The notes under the pieces are model-generated. The model was not told the origin of the DNA. It was given only the letters and a program-made list of their open reading frames with translations, and did no database searches. From Bidens hawaiensis (taxonomy: Eukaryota; Streptophyta; Magnoliopsida; Asterales; Asteraceae): DNA of 64,000 nt. The stretch covers positions 310,001 to 374,000 of the forward strand of contig JAIQDT010001121.1 in NCBI GenBank assembly GCA_021521415.1. Reading direction: 5' to 3'. Every line of letters starts with the position of its first letter. Position 1 is the first letter of the stretch. The position numbers were made by a program, and so were the translations under genes. Positions 10,265-22,345 of the stretch are shown one piece after another.

Positions 10265-13200
10265 CTACTCTCGGAAAGTTGAACTCCGGTTACCGGTCGC
10301 CGGAAAAGCCTGACGCCGCTTACCCAACTGAAAATCGCCACTCCTTTCACTACCACCAGCATCTTTCTTCCGACCACCACCGGCCGACTTCTTCCTTTCA
10401 CGCTTACCCTGATTGCCCTCATCTTCCCCACCAGACCCCGGCCCGTCTTCCCCAAACCTCACTTCTTTCCTAGCTGCTGCATAGTCAAAAGGCACCACGT
10501 TGACCAGCCCAGCTGAACCACCTTCCACTTTCTGCTTTGATGTTTTCTTCTCGTCGGCGGTCTTTACAAACTTCTGGAAGCTCGATGAAAGGTCTGAAAG
10601 CGACATGTTTCCATCTTTTTCTTCATCAGAACAAGAATCAGAATCCAACAACTTCACATTGTTTTCATCTTCTGTTTTCTGCTCATTATTCTCAGCTTTT
10701 GCTGGTTCTTCCTCTTTCTCAACATCACAATCAGTTTCCAACAAAATAATGTCATTTTCTGGTTCAGAGACCGTTGCCGAGGGTAAAATTGAAGCCTCTT
10801 GAGGTTTCGGGCATTCTTTCACAATAGGGAGTGACGCTTCTGTTTTATCAGCGAAAGAACGAAACGGGAGGGACACAGAAGATTTGATCTGTTCAACTTT
10901 AATCGCCTCTGTTGCCTGTTTGTTAACATACATATATTTATCAAAATGGTTTTGGTATATAAAAAATGACTCAGATAAACTTTAACCAACTAAATAGTTG
11001 CACATGTTTTCATTCTTCACCTTTGATTCAAGACTGGATTTTTTCTTTCCTGCTGCATTTCCAAACATGGCTCCAAAGGCACGACTTGACTTCTTTTGTA
11101 CTTCAATGCTTACTCTGGAAGCCTGCATTTCCAAACAGGTCGAAATTCACTAAATGTGCATTTATAATGAATAACTTCATTCAAACACTCAGATTATTTG
11201 TTGGATAATATAAGATTAATACTCATACTTAACACAACTGTTTCTAAAAAAAATATTTTGGGGCAAAAAGTATTTCGGGCCAACCCGACCCTTTTGAATT
11301 GTTACCCAACCAGCTTGGCCTACGTATTTTACCACCTACAAAAAAATTTTTTTAAAAAAAAGAGGAAACAAAAGAAAAGGCAAGCCAGTGACATACAGAA
11401 GAGGCATCCAATTTATGGTTTTGGTTCGCTCCCGCAATTAAGTTTACTACTCTCTTTTCCGAAGAGGCGTCTTCTGCAACTTTACTAACACTTCCATTTC
11501 TTGCAACTTCTGCTGCTTCTTCACCATTAGCAATTTTAGCATTTCTTGCAGCTATCTGCACCACATACCATCAAAACAATTCATTGTATCAAATAAAGTT
11601 TACAACTTTCTTGAATTCTGCTTAAAAAGATAAAAAAATTTGAAGCCAGAAAAAAGTAAGAAACTTCACCATTTCAATGTGTTCCTCCCTCAGTTTCTTG
11701 GCAACAGGTTCAAACGCTGCCCCATTCTGCATGGAATGTCTAATAATGCTAACAACGGGACCAAGATTCCGCTCAATATACGGGTGTCTAGATTTCAATA
11801 AGTGGCGCAATTCTCCAGTTGTCGCCGGCATTTGCTTTGCTTTTAAAGAGAGAGCAAATAAAAAATAAATTAATATTAAAACTCAAAAAAGAAAAAACAT
11901 AAAAGAATTACTTCATTACCAATTTCAATAAGAACTTTGTTTGGCAATATATAACCAGTACTTTCATCTTCTGAACGAGCAATAACATCCCTCCATTCAA
12001 AAAGCCCCTACATTCCATCAAAAAAACCCTTAAAAATATTATCTACCGTATCTTCTCACAAAAAAAATAAAATGCAATGACTTACTGCAGCAATCGCAAG
12101 TTGCTGACCGCTGAGAGCGGCATCATACAACCTGAATCAGCAAAAATAAGTGCTTTCATAAAACAAATACAAAACTGGAATCTGTGAATGTATCAGTCAA
12201 AATGTAAAGCTTGAAAATCATAAAGAGAATCTACCCGTATATGTTTAAATACGAGTCCTCGTTCAGAATCTCTTTCTGATAGAGTTGCATGCATAGATCA
12301 TAACTACGCTGGTATACCTGGAACCAACAGAACTTTAAAATTTAATAAAATTAAAGAAAAAGTAGTATTCACATATCATACAACAAAAATTGAAGATTAC
12401 TTACCTCTACAAGAAGTGCTTCAGGGCAGTCTGGATCAGTTGATGACGAAAGCAACATTCTTTTCATAACATCGTATATATACAGAAGATAATGTGTGTC
12501 TTCTCTAGCATATCTATTAAAATAACGATAAAAAGGCGCATATAAGTACAAAGAAATATGTAATAAAATAAAGCGTAAATTCATGAAAGGAACTACTACC
12601 TCAACATTTCATCAGTTAACGGTCGCAATCGCCAGTCTGCATTTTGGTATCTGTAAAGAAATAGAAAGTTCAATTGAAAAATATAAGATAGAATTCTTTT
12701 ATGTGTTATTTGAGTGTAAAATTGGACAAAACAAACATACTCTTTATTCGCAGCAACGTCACAAAAGTGTTTCAATAGGTATTCTAAGGAGTTTCTCTCC
12801 AGCTTCAACGCCTTTGAAGCCTATACAATTTGAAATTCACACTCAAATTGAGCATACTCGATATGAATAAATAATGAATAAAGCATACTCAATATGAAAT
12901 GAGATTATGAAAGATAACCTGTCCAGTATCAAACATATTGCAAACGTATATACCAAAGTCACGTTGCAGCCATATGATATCCCGATCAGCTCCATGCATA
13001 ACCTGATGCATTGTAGTGTCATGAAATGGTTAAAATCTGTTTAAAAAGTAGGTTCTAAATTCTCCTTCAGACAAAAGAGATTACCTTTCTTTTGGTAGGA
13101 TCTTTAAAAACCTCTCGCAGATACGGTCCAATTTGAACCCGCAGTTTCAGTGTATCTACAATAAAATCTTCGGTTCTAGTTGATATTTGCATCAAGCAAG

Positions 13201-15227
13201 TCAACCCTTGAAAAGACCGATATTGATTGTGCTCTAAATCAACCTAAACAACACCAAATCATAATAGTGACCAATATTAGACATAGAATCCATGCATTTA
13301 TATTATGAAGCATTAACAAATCAACCAATTAAATAAAAGTTTAACATAAAAAGAATACCGCAAATTCATTAGCATCACGCAATTTAGCAGCTAACTCCTT
13401 CAAATCTTTGACATCTTCTATGAGCTTGAAAGGTGTACTTTCAACTGGAGTAGGTTTTACAGGCTCTACATCACTTACTGTCTTATCAATGAAATCCATG
13501 ACTGAAAGTTTCTCCTACAATACATGAGAAGCAAAACTTAATATATTGTGGAACCCATCTATATATATCATTGCACTAGATAAAGGAACCACAAGACACG
13601 ATATGAAGATGAAATTGCCAAAAGGCAAAAACAAGTTCCAGCATCTTCTCGATAATAAAAAATTCAAGACAAAACAAATCAATCTCCTTTCTACTTACAC
13701 TAATACATGACGAGTTAAAGAGCAATAAGCTTATTATATTGAAAGATTCTACCATTCTTTCATCAAATCACATGGAAAACCTAAAATCAAAGATGAACCA
13801 GAGAAAGATAAAAATAATTTTTGCACAAAAACAAAGGAACTGATAAAGTAAAATGTTAAATGGCTTGTACAGATAACTAAATAAGGCCTAACAAATTTTG
13901 TCAGAATTTAACACTGATAAATTCACTAGAATTCCATTTATGCTAAGGCACAACAGATTAAGTATTAAAAGTAAAAGTACAACGTGTTCTTGTCATTCTT
14001 TGAATCAGTTGTAAACCTAAAATCGATCCGAACAATAGAGACCCACAATAATTTTTTTTGGTCTCTTACACCATCAACAAGACCAAAAAAATAAAAAATA
14101 AAAACTCAAAACAGCCAGATTGGGAGACCCTCTTTATGAACAAAAAAAATCTTCAAAAAAAATCATGAAAAAACAAGCACACTCACTAGCCTCTACTCAT
14201 AGTCATGCATAACATGCAGCAAACACTTTAATGTGTTTCTAGAGTTCTTCTATAAAACCACTTTAGAAACTAAAACTAACATGCAGCAAACACTTTAATG
14301 TGTTTCTAGAGTTCTTCCATAAAACAACTTTAGAAACTAAAACTAAGAACATGTATTAACAATTAACATCTTCATTTCTTACAAAGTATAAGTGAACAGC
14401 TAACCAGAATAGCCCTACAATTTAAAAAAAAAAACTAATAAATGTGCTGCTATTCACTTAAGATCACTTCAAATTCAACCCAAACTACAGATATTCCAAT
14501 ATCAGTAACTCACCAATGGGTGTATCAAACTGGACCCATCCTCATTTCTCTGCAACCAAACATGCTCAAACGGCTGATTATTATTATTCACCAGTATCTT
14601 ATACTCATCCTGCGGCCTGGGAATCGACGCGATATGAAATGAAACTTTCCCCTTCGATGCCCCGACCGCATTACCGTCCCGAGAAACAACCTTCACAGAT
14701 GATGAATTAGATTCACCCAAATTATAACCACCACCATTATTATTATTATTATTATAACCTACAAAATCTTTATCAAACACTTTTTTCTTTCTGCCTTGAA
14801 CCAGCTGAAACCCATCACTATCAACCGAATTGATAGCCGTAACACCGGTAGCTTCTTCTATACTTCGAACCCTCTTAAACTCATCGACAGACGCATCAAA
14901 TCTTTCAAACACTTCATCGTTGAAATTAACCAACCAGTCATACGCTTCATCGTCATCTTCAAGATACCCAGATGGGAAATTAGCCTGATTTCCGCCAAAC
15001 AATTGATCTGCTGATGACCCAATTGATTCAAGAATGGATTGGGAGCCTTTAGCCATTTCCTGAATTGGGTTCTTGAAATCTTGGAAATTGAAGTAGAAGT
15101 GAAAATCTTTGTTGTACGGAATGGCGCGAGAAGAGCCGGATAGGTTTGAAATTGAAGATGGGAACGATGTGGGTTTGGTTGAGGAAGATGTGAATTGCTT
15201 TAAAGCTTCGGTTTTGGATTGATCCAT
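10265..15227 (-). CDS. RRP6L2: RRP6-like nuclear exosome 3'-5' exoribonuclease (DEDD-Y plus HRDC)
   Basis: Fourteen exons on the minus strand: 15227-14514, 13514-13359, 13243-13085, 13002-12919, 12820-12741, 12650-12600, 12513-12405, 12317-12235, 12131-12086, 12007-11920, 11839-11670, 11555-11397, 11122-11021 and 10915-10265. All borders are GT-AG and in frame, giving about 883 residues, close to plant RRP6L2. The N-terminal half of exon 1 is the PMC2NT-like region; it includes an Asn run (N6) from an ATT microsatellite. The exonuclease motifs are VDLEH (D292, E294), [10 protein letters not shown] (D351) and YAREDTHY (Y416, D420). An HRDC domain spans about residues 490-580. The C-terminus is Lys/Glu-rich and basic. 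RRP6 proteins trim and degrade nuclear RNA with the exosome. L2 rather than L1 is chosen from recalled resemblance. Confidence 0.93.
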
Positions 15228-15311
15228 GGCGGAATTAGGGCATTGGGGTTTTGGGGGTGAAAGGTTAGGCGATTAGGGTTTAGGGATTGGAGAGTGAAGA
15301 ACGTTGTGTGT

Positions 15312-15320
15312 TTTACTTTT
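15312..15320. repeat. 9-bp target-site duplication, left copy (MULE)
   Basis: TTTACTTTT lies directly before the left TIR and is repeated exactly at 35840-35848 after the right TIR. A 9-bp TSD is the norm for Mutator-like elements. Confidence 0.9.
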
Positions 15321-15515
15321 GACAGAATTACAAATTTTGTCCTTTAAAAAAAGCCAAATTACGGTTCGTGTCCTTTTCTAAGTTTCCTTACAGGCGGTGT
15401 ACTTTAAACTTTTTTTTTCTACACGTTATGTCCTTTACGCTAACTGGGTTAGAAAAACTCAGTTAAGTATGACATGTGCCAGACATGTGATGGGCATTTT
15501 TGTCTTTTCGTCTAC
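15321..15515 (+). repeat. Left TIR of the MULE
   Basis: It matches the inverted sequence at 35645-35839 along its full length, with scattered substitutions. Shared blocks include CTAAGTTTCCTT, CAGGCGGTGTACTTTAAAC, GTCCTTTACGCTAACTGGGT and GGGCATTTTTGTCTTTTCG. Confidence 0.9.
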
Positions 15516-15766
15516 TGGTAGTTATTTATAATTAAAAAATAAATTAATATATTATAACAAAAATAAATAATATATATTAAATATATACTCTCTCTCTCTC
15601 TTCCCGTCTTCTTTCTCTCTCTCTACTCTCTCCTCCCTCTCACTACACCAACACCACCACTACCTAACCACCAAACCAACCACCGTTCTATTTCTTTTCT
15701 CTCTCATCTCACTTCACACTCCCACTCAGACACTAAAACTAAATCCCATCTGGGTTAACCTTAATC

Positions 15767-15826
15767 ATGGAAAAAAAACAAGGGTTTTTCTCCACATTGA
15801 AGGACGAGGTAGTACGAGGTTTATCT
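15767..15826 (+). pseudogene. Captured DUF620 gene fragment, first 20 codons
   Basis: The ATG at 15767 opens MEKKQGFFSTLKDEVVRGLS and the frame runs into the level-2 retrotransposon. It resumes without loss at 34980. The start strongly resembles the N-terminus of plant DUF620 proteins as I recall them. CT-rich sequence upstream (15590-15760) looks like captured 5'UTR. Confidence 0.8.
15822..15826. repeat. 5-bp TSD of the level-2 chromovirus, left copy
   Basis: TATCT precedes the 5' LTR and is repeated at 34975-34979 after the 3' LTR. Removing the insertion and one copy restores the captured ORF. Confidence 0.9.
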
Positions 15827-17037
15827 TGTGACATCTGCCCCGATCCGACCCGACCCAGGTACCCGTTTCTCTGACCCGATCTCTTTCTTTTATGATTTAA
15901 TATTTATTTATACTTATATTTTACTTTTAGTAATAATAATATATATTTTCCTTCCCGCCTCTTTCTCTCTCTTTCTTTCCGCCGTCCCGTCCCTCTTCTT
16001 CTCTCTTTCCGCTTTCTGTTCCCTCTTGTCGCCGTTCCGCCCTTAAGCCTCGTTTCCTCCTTTTTCATCTCTCCTGTCCTCTCTTGCTCCTCTGCCGTCT
16101 CCTCTCTCTTTGCCTCCGTCTTCCTCCCTGTTCTGCCCTGCTTTTCCGGTAATATATATTATATATAATAACTTACTTATTAATTATGCTAACTTGTAAT
16201 CAAGACTTAAAACAAATCATTAAAACAATAATCTTATTTATAGGTTAACTTGTACTTGTTTAAAGTTGGTTCTTGCATTATCTTTCACCGCATCTTTATC
16301 AAGTGAGTAATCTCGTACCTAATCCCTTTTTATTTTTAATGTTTTGGGATGTTCATGTGTTCGTACAAACTTAGTCTTAAACTTGTTTATGAACTTTAGT
16401 CGCGCAGTATCCCATGTGTTGAGGACGTTTACTTGGCTGTTATTTGTATGTGTGTATCATTAACCGCTTTGTTCGGCCTATTCCGAAGTTTTCATGGATC
16501 CATTAGATGAACACGGGAGACCTATCGTTTACGGTTTTCTTTGTTTACACTTGCACAGATGTTTTCTTGTTTTTGTGCTCATTTGGGAGCACGGATTGAA
16601 CTATGAACTATGAGCTATGATCTATTTAGGCTTGATCACAATCTGATTGCACCCTTGTAAAACACCAGACATACACGTGTTGCGCGCAGATTTATTGTTA
16701 TCTATTATCTATTAAACTTGATTTCTCACCAACACGCAAGTGTTTGACGTTTATTTTAACACATGTTCAGGTTTGCTGTAGCTACATTTGGAGCTTGTGG
16801 ACACGTATGACGTTTTTACTTTTGGACCTAGATTAAAATGTATCAAGACAAGTTATTGTTGTTCGAATATTTTGCCTTATAATATATTGAATTATGTTGC
16901 TTTATGTTATCTTGTGTTTACTTTGCGCGTGCGCGAATGAATATATTTATTAAATATTGACACCCAAATAGTGTCACGAGTAATGAAACAATATGTGGCG
17001 CCCCGATGTATAATCCGCCTTTGGTCGGGGTGTTACA
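15827..17037 (+). mobile_element. 5' LTR of the level-2 chromovirus (short form)
   Basis: It starts TGTGACATCTGCCCC and ends GTCGGGGTGTTACA. Compared with the related solo LTR at 22624 it lacks an internal block of roughly 0.8 kb (equivalent to about 22865-23660) that holds the CGCG-rich tandem array and the clear TATA box. Confidence 0.9.
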
Positions 17038-17040
17038 GAT

Positions 17041-17052
17041 TGGTATCAGAGC
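17041..17052 (+). promoter_or_regulatory. Primer binding site (initiator tRNA-Met type)
   Basis: TGGTATCAGAGC lies three bases after the 5' LTR. This sequence matches the 3' end of plant initiator tRNA-Met, the common primer for this group. Confidence 0.9.
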
Positions 17053-17273
17053 TCGTTGACTTTAGGATATGTGGTTAGACGTAACGGCCTAGAATACCTA
17101 AGAGTCCCTTCTCGCGCATGAGAGAAATCTCATGTTTGCGCGCTTATTGTTAATTACTCGTTGTTTATAAATATGCTCGCGCTTGCGCAGTATATGATTT
17201 TATGTTTTATTCCGCGATATTTCGATTTTTGTTGAATTTCGATTTTTATTGATTTTACTTACATACTCGTTTG

Positions 17274-17545
17274 TTGGATTTGAAAATCCGAAAAGTCATG
17301 GTGATACATGAATAGTTGATTTTCAATTTCCATTTGCGATTATGTTCTGAGGTTGGAGACTTGAAAAGTCATGGTGATACATGAATTGTCAACCTCCAAT
17401 ACTCATTTTCTTGTATATTTTATATTGAAGATTGAAAAGTCATGGTGATACATGAATCGTCAATCCCCAATACTCGTTTGCTCGTATATTTTAAATTGGG
17501 AATTCGGAAAGTCATGGTGATACATTAATTGTCGATTCTTGATTC
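17274..17545 (+). repeat. Four hairpin-forming tandem repeats in the leader
   Basis: The near-constant core AAAGTCATGGTGATACAT(G/T)AAT occurs four times, at about 17292, 17364, 17435 and 17508. Inside it TCATG and CATGA can pair around a GTGATA loop. The flanking arms differ between copies yet still pair: TTGAAAATC/GATTTTCAA (17280-17288 with 17318-17326), GAGGTTG/CAACCTC (17349-17355 with 17390-17396), GATTGA/TCAATC (17430-17435 with 17460-17465), and GAATTCG/CGATTC with one bulge. The array lies between PBS and gag, where packaging or dimerisation signals occur. Confidence 0.8.
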
Positions 17546-17692
17546 GAATTTGTTACCTTTATTAAAGTCTGCATTTAGGGTCATTCATTTCACTTTAACT
17601 TTTGACAGTAACTGACTCCGCGAAACCAAGCTTTTCGAGGTTATACTTTGCGCTAAAACCAAGATATTAACTAAAATTAAAACTTTTATAGA

Positions 17693-19417
17693 ATGCCTCC
17701 GCTATCTCGCCGCCATCTGAGGAGAGAAGCCTCGCGCAGACGTAGACAGCAACGTTCCCAGGAAATGGCCGCCGCAATAGCCCAAGCCTTAAACCAAAAC
17801 AATGCCAACACCTCTGGTTACAACATTAAGTCATTTAACGCGGGTAACCCTCCAAGGTTCACAGGTCTTGAAGGAGCCACCGTGATGCTCCAGTGGCTTG
17901 AGAAAATAGAAAACACTTTCCTCCATACCCAATGCCCTTCAGACAGACGAACCCTATATGCTTCCAGTGTCCTGGAATCTAGAGCGCTTACATGGTGGAA
18001 TGGAGTAGCTCATGCGCGTGGCGCAGAAGCTGCTTCTAGCATGACATGGGAGGAATTCAAGGAAATTCTGACGCGAGAATTCTGCCCTCCCAACGAAGTT
18101 AAGCGCCTGGAGGAAGAATTTTGGAATCTTAAGCAATATAGCGGTGAAGCGCGCGAGTACGCGACGCGCTTCCATGAACTAAGCCTGCTTGTCCCTCACC
18201 TTGTTACCCCTTCCCGCCGAGCCATAGAGAAATTCCTTGGGGGTCTCCCCATGGAAATTCAAGATTCTGTATGGGCCAGAAACCCAGTTACCCTCTCTGA
18301 CGCTATCGAATTGGCCGCTGTGCTCAGCGACAACCATGTCAGAGCAGGAACCTTGTTCCTGCGGGGATCTGAGAAGACCAAACCCACCAAAACTGTCCCT
18401 GAACCAACAGAAACCAAACCTGAACCCTCAAACCATAACCAGAAACGTAGGCGCAGACAAGTTTACGCGCTTACCAACCCGCCCATAGTCCAGCAACCCG
18501 CCTACCAACCTCTAGTATACGCGCCTAACCCACTGCCAGCCTACCCAACACCTCCTGTAGTCCACAACTATACCCTAACCAATCCAGCACTCCCTGCCCC
18601 GCCAACTAAGAAACCTTACACAGGAAACCACCCCTTTTGCCCAACCTGTAGACTCCACCACCCACCTCAAGTCCCATGTCGACTTTGTAACCGATGTGGC
18701 CGCGCTGGTCACCTTGCAGAAAACTGTAGAGTCCTTCCCGCCAACCCAATTGCGCCAACACCACCAGTCTACCCGCAGAACCCACAACCAACCTACCAAA
18801 ACCCACGACCCAGGTCGTGCTTTAATTGCGGTGATCCCAGTCATTTCCGGAACGCGTGCCCGAGACTACAAGTTCAGATTACGCAAGCGAATCCGGTGAA
18901 CCAAATTTCGAACCAAGTGGCACGCGGACGAGCTTTTAACATAACCGCGCACCAAGCGCAAGCGAATAATGACGTAGTTAATTGTACATTTTTGCTTAAC
19001 GGATTTTATGCTTCTGTACTTTTTGATACTGGCGTCGATCGAAGTTTTATTTCTCGCGCGTTTGAGCAGAAGCTTGCGCGACCGCGCAACGACTTAAAAG
19101 AAAATTTTTCAGTTGAATTGGCTAATGGCGAAACTGTTTTAATTAACTCAGTGATTAAAGATTGCACGCTTAACCTTAACGAAAACGATTTTCTGATCGA
19201 CCTCATCCCCATGCCTCTTGGAAGCTTTGATGTTATTATTGGTATGGACTGGCTCTCGAAGAATCGCGCCGAAGTTATTTGCGCCAAGAAGTTGATTCGC
19301 ATACCTCGAGAAAATGGTGATCTTCATATCTACGGCGAAAAACCCTCCCGCGGTCTTAAGCTTATGTCTTGCGCCGAAGCCCGAAGGCTCATGAGGAAAG
19401 GTGTATTGCATTCTTAG
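17693..19417 (+). CDS. gag-protease part of the level-2 chromovirus polyprotein (frameshifted)
   Basis: The frame starts at ATG 17693 and encodes 574 residues. The gag core is at about residues 60-200 (LEWL-type region with [17 protein letters not shown]). Two CCHC zinc knuckles follow: [14 protein letters not shown] and [14 protein letters not shown]. An aspartic protease has the active-site motif [12 protein letters not shown] (DTG). The frame ends early: near 19396-19402 one base is missing relative to the intact minus-strand copy (AGGAAAGGTGT against CGGAAGAAGTGT), so translation leaves the pol frame just before the RT. DTGV is DTGA in the intact copy. Likely non-autonomous. Confidence 0.9.
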   Translation: MPPLSRRHLRREASRRRRQQRSQEMAAAIAQALNQNNANTSGYNIKSFNAGNPPRFTGLEGATVMLQWLEKIENTFLHTQCPSDRRTLYASSVLESRALTWWNGVAHARGAEAASSMTWEEFKEILTREFCPPNEVKRLEEEFWNLKQYSGEAREYATRFHELSLLVPHLVTPSRRAIEKFLGGLPMEIQDSVWARNPVTLSDAIELAAVLSDNHVRAGTLFLRGSEKTKPTKTVPEPTETKPEPSNHNQKRRRRQVYALTNPPIVQQPAYQPLVYAPNPLPAYPTPPVVHNYTLTNPALPAPPTKKPYTGNHPFCPTCRLHHPPQVPCRLCNRCGRAGHLAENCRVLPANPIAPTPPVYPQNPQPTYQNPRPRSCFNCGDPSHFRNACPRLQVQITQANPVNQISNQVARGRAFNITAHQAQANNDVVNCTFLLNGFYASVLFDTGVDRSFISRAFEQKLARPRNDLKENFSVELANGETVLINSVIKDCTLNLNENDFLIDLIPMPLGSFDVIIGMDWLSKNRAEVICAKKLIRIPRENGDLHIYGEKPSRGLKLMSCAEARRLMRKGVLHS

Positions 19418-22311
19418 CCCATGTGGTTAAACCCGATGAAGGAAAGAAGAAGCTTCGCGATATCCCTGTTGTGCGCGATTTTCCTGAAGTTTTTCCTGAT
19501 GATCTTCCTGGTATCCCTCCCGCTCGTGAAGTCGAGTTTCGTATTGATCTTGTCCCTGGTGCTTCCCCCGTAGCTAAATCTCCTTACCGTCTTGCGCCCG
19601 CTGAGATGCAAGAATTGGCAAGCCAACTTCAAGAGTTGACTGCTAAAGGATTCATTCGCCCTAGCTCTTCGCCCTGGGGTGCTCCGGTGTTGTTCGTTAA
19701 AAAGAAAGATGGATCGTTTCGCATGTGTATTGATTACCGCGAGTTGAACAAACTCACCATTAAGAACCGGTATCCCTTACCGCGCATTGACGACCTCTTT
19801 GATCAACTCCAAGGTGCCTCTTGTTTTTCCAAGATTGATCTCCACTCTGGCTATCACCAGTTGCGCATCCGCGATGAAGATGTTCCGAAGACTGCTTTTC
19901 GAACTCGTTATGGCCACTTTGAATTCTTGGTCATGTCCTTCGGTTTAACCAACGCACCCGCCGTTTTCATGGATCTAATGAATCGGGTGTGTAGGCCTTT
20001 CTTGGATAAATTCGTGATTGTGTTTATCGATGACGTTCTGATTTATTCTAAGACCAAGGCCGAGCATGAGCAACATCTTCGGTTGGTGTTGCAAAAGCTT
20101 AGAACCGAGCAGCTCTTTGCCAAGCTCTCCAAGTGTGAATTCTGGTCTGATGAAGTACAGTTTCTTGGCCATGTTGTTAACAAGATGGGTATTCATGTCG
20201 ACCCATCCAAAATTGAAGCAATCAAGAACTGGATTACGCCATCCACTCCTACCGAGATCCGTTCCTTTCTGGGCTTAGCTGGTTATTACCGGCGCTTCAT
20301 TTCGAACTTCTCGAAGATCGCTTTGCCTTTAACAGCTTTAACGCACAAAGGTAAACCGTATATTTGGGGCTCGAAGCAAGAAGAAGCCTTTCTGACGCTC
20401 AAGCGATTGTTGTGTGAAGCTCCTGTTCTTGCGCTACCTGAGGGTAATGATGATTTTGTCGTGTACTGCGATGCCTCCAACCAAGGTCTCGGTTGTGTTC
20501 TTATGCAACGAGGCAAGGTTATCGCTTACGCATCAAGGCAACTTAAGGTTCATGAAAAGAATTATACAAATCACGATCTCGAACTTGGTGCAGTAATTTT
20601 TGCCTTGAAGATCTGGAGACACTACCTTTATGGTACTAAGTGTATCCTCTACACTGACCATAAAAGCCTTCAGCGTATCTTTGATCAAAAGGAACTTAAC
20701 ATGAGGCAACGCCGATGGAACGAACTCATCAGCGACTACGATTGTGAGATCCGGTATCATCCTGGTAAGGCTAATGTGGTAGCCGATGCGCTCAGCCGAA
20801 AACCCTGCCAGCTTAACTGTATCTTGCCGCGCACGCAGCTTCACTTCGCGCCGATCCAAAGCAACTTTGAATCGCGCATTCGTGACGCGCAGCGCGCATC
20901 CATCTGTAATGGTAACCTTCGCGCCGAGTTAGCGTGTGGCGCGGAAGCGCATTTTGTGCCCAATCTGAGTGGAATTCTCTGCTATCTTAATCGCATCTGG
21001 ATTCCCTTTGATGAGAATCTTCGCGCTGATATCCTGAGTGAGGCGCACAAATCTCGGTATTCCATTCATCCCGGCGCTGATAAGATATACAAGGATTTGC
21101 GCGTTACTTATTGGTGGCCCGGTATGAAAAAGGATATTGCTATGTTCGTAGCTAGATGCCTGACTTGTTCTAAGGTAAAAGCTGAACACCAACGCCCATC
21201 TGGTTTGCTCGAACAACCAGAAATTCCTACGTGGAAATGGGAAGGTATAGCGATGGATTTCATTACCAAGTTACCTTTGACAGCAAGCAAACATGATAGC
21301 ATTTGGGTAATAGTGGATCGTTTGACTAAGTCTGCTCACTTTCTGCCCATTCGTGAAAACTACCGTGTTGAGCAACTCGCGCAGCTTTATGTCAAGGAAA
21401 TTGTCTGCCGCCATGGTACTCCTTTGAGCATCATATCCGATCGCGATGGCCGTTTTATATCTCGCTTTTGGAAATCTCTCCAATCTGCGCTAGGAACTCG
21501 CTTGGACATGAGTACGGCATATCATCCTCAGACTGACGGTCAGTCTGAGCGAACTATTCAAACTCTTGAGGATATGCTCCGATCTTGTGTTCTTGATTTT
21601 GGAGGTAATTGGGATTCGCACCTGCCTTTGATCGAGTTCTCTTATAATAACAGCTATCATTCCAGTATTGGTATGGCCCCATTTGAAGCACTTTACGGTC
21701 GTAAGTGCCGCTCCCCGATTTGTTGGAGCGAAGTGGGAGAAGCTCAAATCACAGGACCCGAACTTGTTCAAGAGACAACCGATAAAATCGCCAAGATCCG
21801 TGATCATCTGCTAACTGCCAGAAGCCGACAGAAGAGTTACGCAGATCGTAGGCGGAAGCCTCTCGAATTTCAAGTTGGTGATCTTGTTCTCCTCAAAGTG
21901 TCGCCCTGGAAGGGTGTTGTCCGCTTTGGGAAGAAAGGTAAGCTTGCTCCTCGATATGTTGGACCATTTAAGATTCTCGCGCGTGTAGGAAAAGTTGCCT
22001 ACAGACTTGACCTGCCGCCCGCGCTCGGTAATGTGCATCCAACGTTCCATGTATCCAATCTCAAGAAGTGTTTAGCTGACGAGAACCTTCACATTCCACT
22101 TGATGAAGTTCAAGTTGATGAAACTATGCATTTCGTTGAGAAGCCTGTTGAGATTATGGATCGCGAGGTAAAGCAAACCAAGCGCAGTCGTATCCCTATC
22201 GTGAAAGTTCGCTGGGAGTCCAAGCGCGGAGCCGAGTTTACATGGGAAAGGGAAGATCAAATGAAGATCAAGTACCCGCACCTGTTCTCTGCGCAACCTA
22301 CTTCGAGATAA
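19369..22311 (+). CDS. RT-RNase H-integrase-chromodomain part of the level-2 polyprotein
   Basis: This open frame of 980 codons overlaps the gag-protease frame in another phase and is its continuation after the one-base deletion. RT motifs include [16 protein letters not shown] and the catalytic FIDDVLIYS. RNase H begins [12 protein letters not shown]. The integrase has the HHCC region (HPGADK, then CLTCSKVK), then [18 protein letters not shown] and [12 protein letters not shown] for the DDE triad. The C-terminal tail [19 protein letters not shown] is chromodomain-like and places it among chromoviruses. The conserved LRSGYHQ of the RT reads LHSGYHQ here. No independent start is expected. Confidence 0.9.
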   Translation: MRRSPKAHEERCIAFLAHVVKPDEGKKKLRDIPVVRDFPEVFPDDLPGIPPAREVEFRIDLVPGASPVAKSPYRLAPAEMQELASQLQELTAKGFIRPSSSPWGAPVLFVKKKDGSFRMCIDYRELNKLTIKNRYPLPRIDDLFDQLQGASCFSKIDLHSGYHQLRIRDEDVPKTAFRTRYGHFEFLVMSFGLTNAPAVFMDLMNRVCRPFLDKFVIVFIDDVLIYSKTKAEHEQHLRLVLQKLRTEQLFAKLSKCEFWSDEVQFLGHVVNKMGIHVDPSKIEAIKNWITPSTPTEIRSFLGLAGYYRRFISNFSKIALPLTALTHKGKPYIWGSKQEEAFLTLKRLLCEAPVLALPEGNDDFVVYCDASNQGLGCVLMQRGKVIAYASRQLKVHEKNYTNHDLELGAVIFALKIWRHYLYGTKCILYTDHKSLQRIFDQKELNMRQRRWNELISDYDCEIRYHPGKANVVADALSRKPCQLNCILPRTQLHFAPIQSNFESRIRDAQRASICNGNLRAELACGAEAHFVPNLSGILCYLNRIWIPFDENLRADILSEAHKSRYSIHPGADKIYKDLRVTYWWPGMKKDIAMFVARCLTCSKVKAEHQRPSGLLEQPEIPTWKWEGIAMDFITKLPLTASKHDSIWVIVDRLTKSAHFLPIRENYRVEQLAQLYVKEIVCRHGTPLSIISDRDGRFISRFWKSLQSALGTRLDMSTAYHPQTDGQSERTIQTLEDMLRSCVLDFGGNWDSHLPLIEFSYNNSYHSSIGMAPFEALYGRKCRSPICWSEVGEAQITGPELVQETTDKIAKIRDHLLTARSRQKSYADRRRKPLEFQVGDLVLLKVSPWKGVVRFGKKGKLAPRYVGPFKILARVGKVAYRLDLPPALGNVHPTFHVSNLKKCLADENLHIPLDEVQVDETMHFVEKPVEIMDREVKQTKRSRIPIVKVRWESKRGAEFTWEREDQMKIKYPHLFSAQPTSR

Positions 22312-22330
22312 ATTTCGGGACGAAATTTCT

Positions 22331-22345
22331 TAAAGTAGGGGAGAC
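22331..22345 (+). promoter_or_regulatory. Polypurine tract of the level-2 chromovirus
   Basis: AAAGTAGGGGAGAC lies directly before the 3' LTR start TGTGACATC. The same tract occurs inverted before the LTR of the minus-strand copy at 26534-26548. Confidence 0.75.

Noticed and set aside
14730..14760. ATT microsatellite as a separate feature
   Set aside because: It lies in coding exon 1 of the RRP6-like gene and encodes an Asn run; reported there.
18575..18844. Minus-strand ORFs opposite gag
   Set aside because: Trp/Gly/Val-rich shadow of the Pro-rich gag linker on the other strand.
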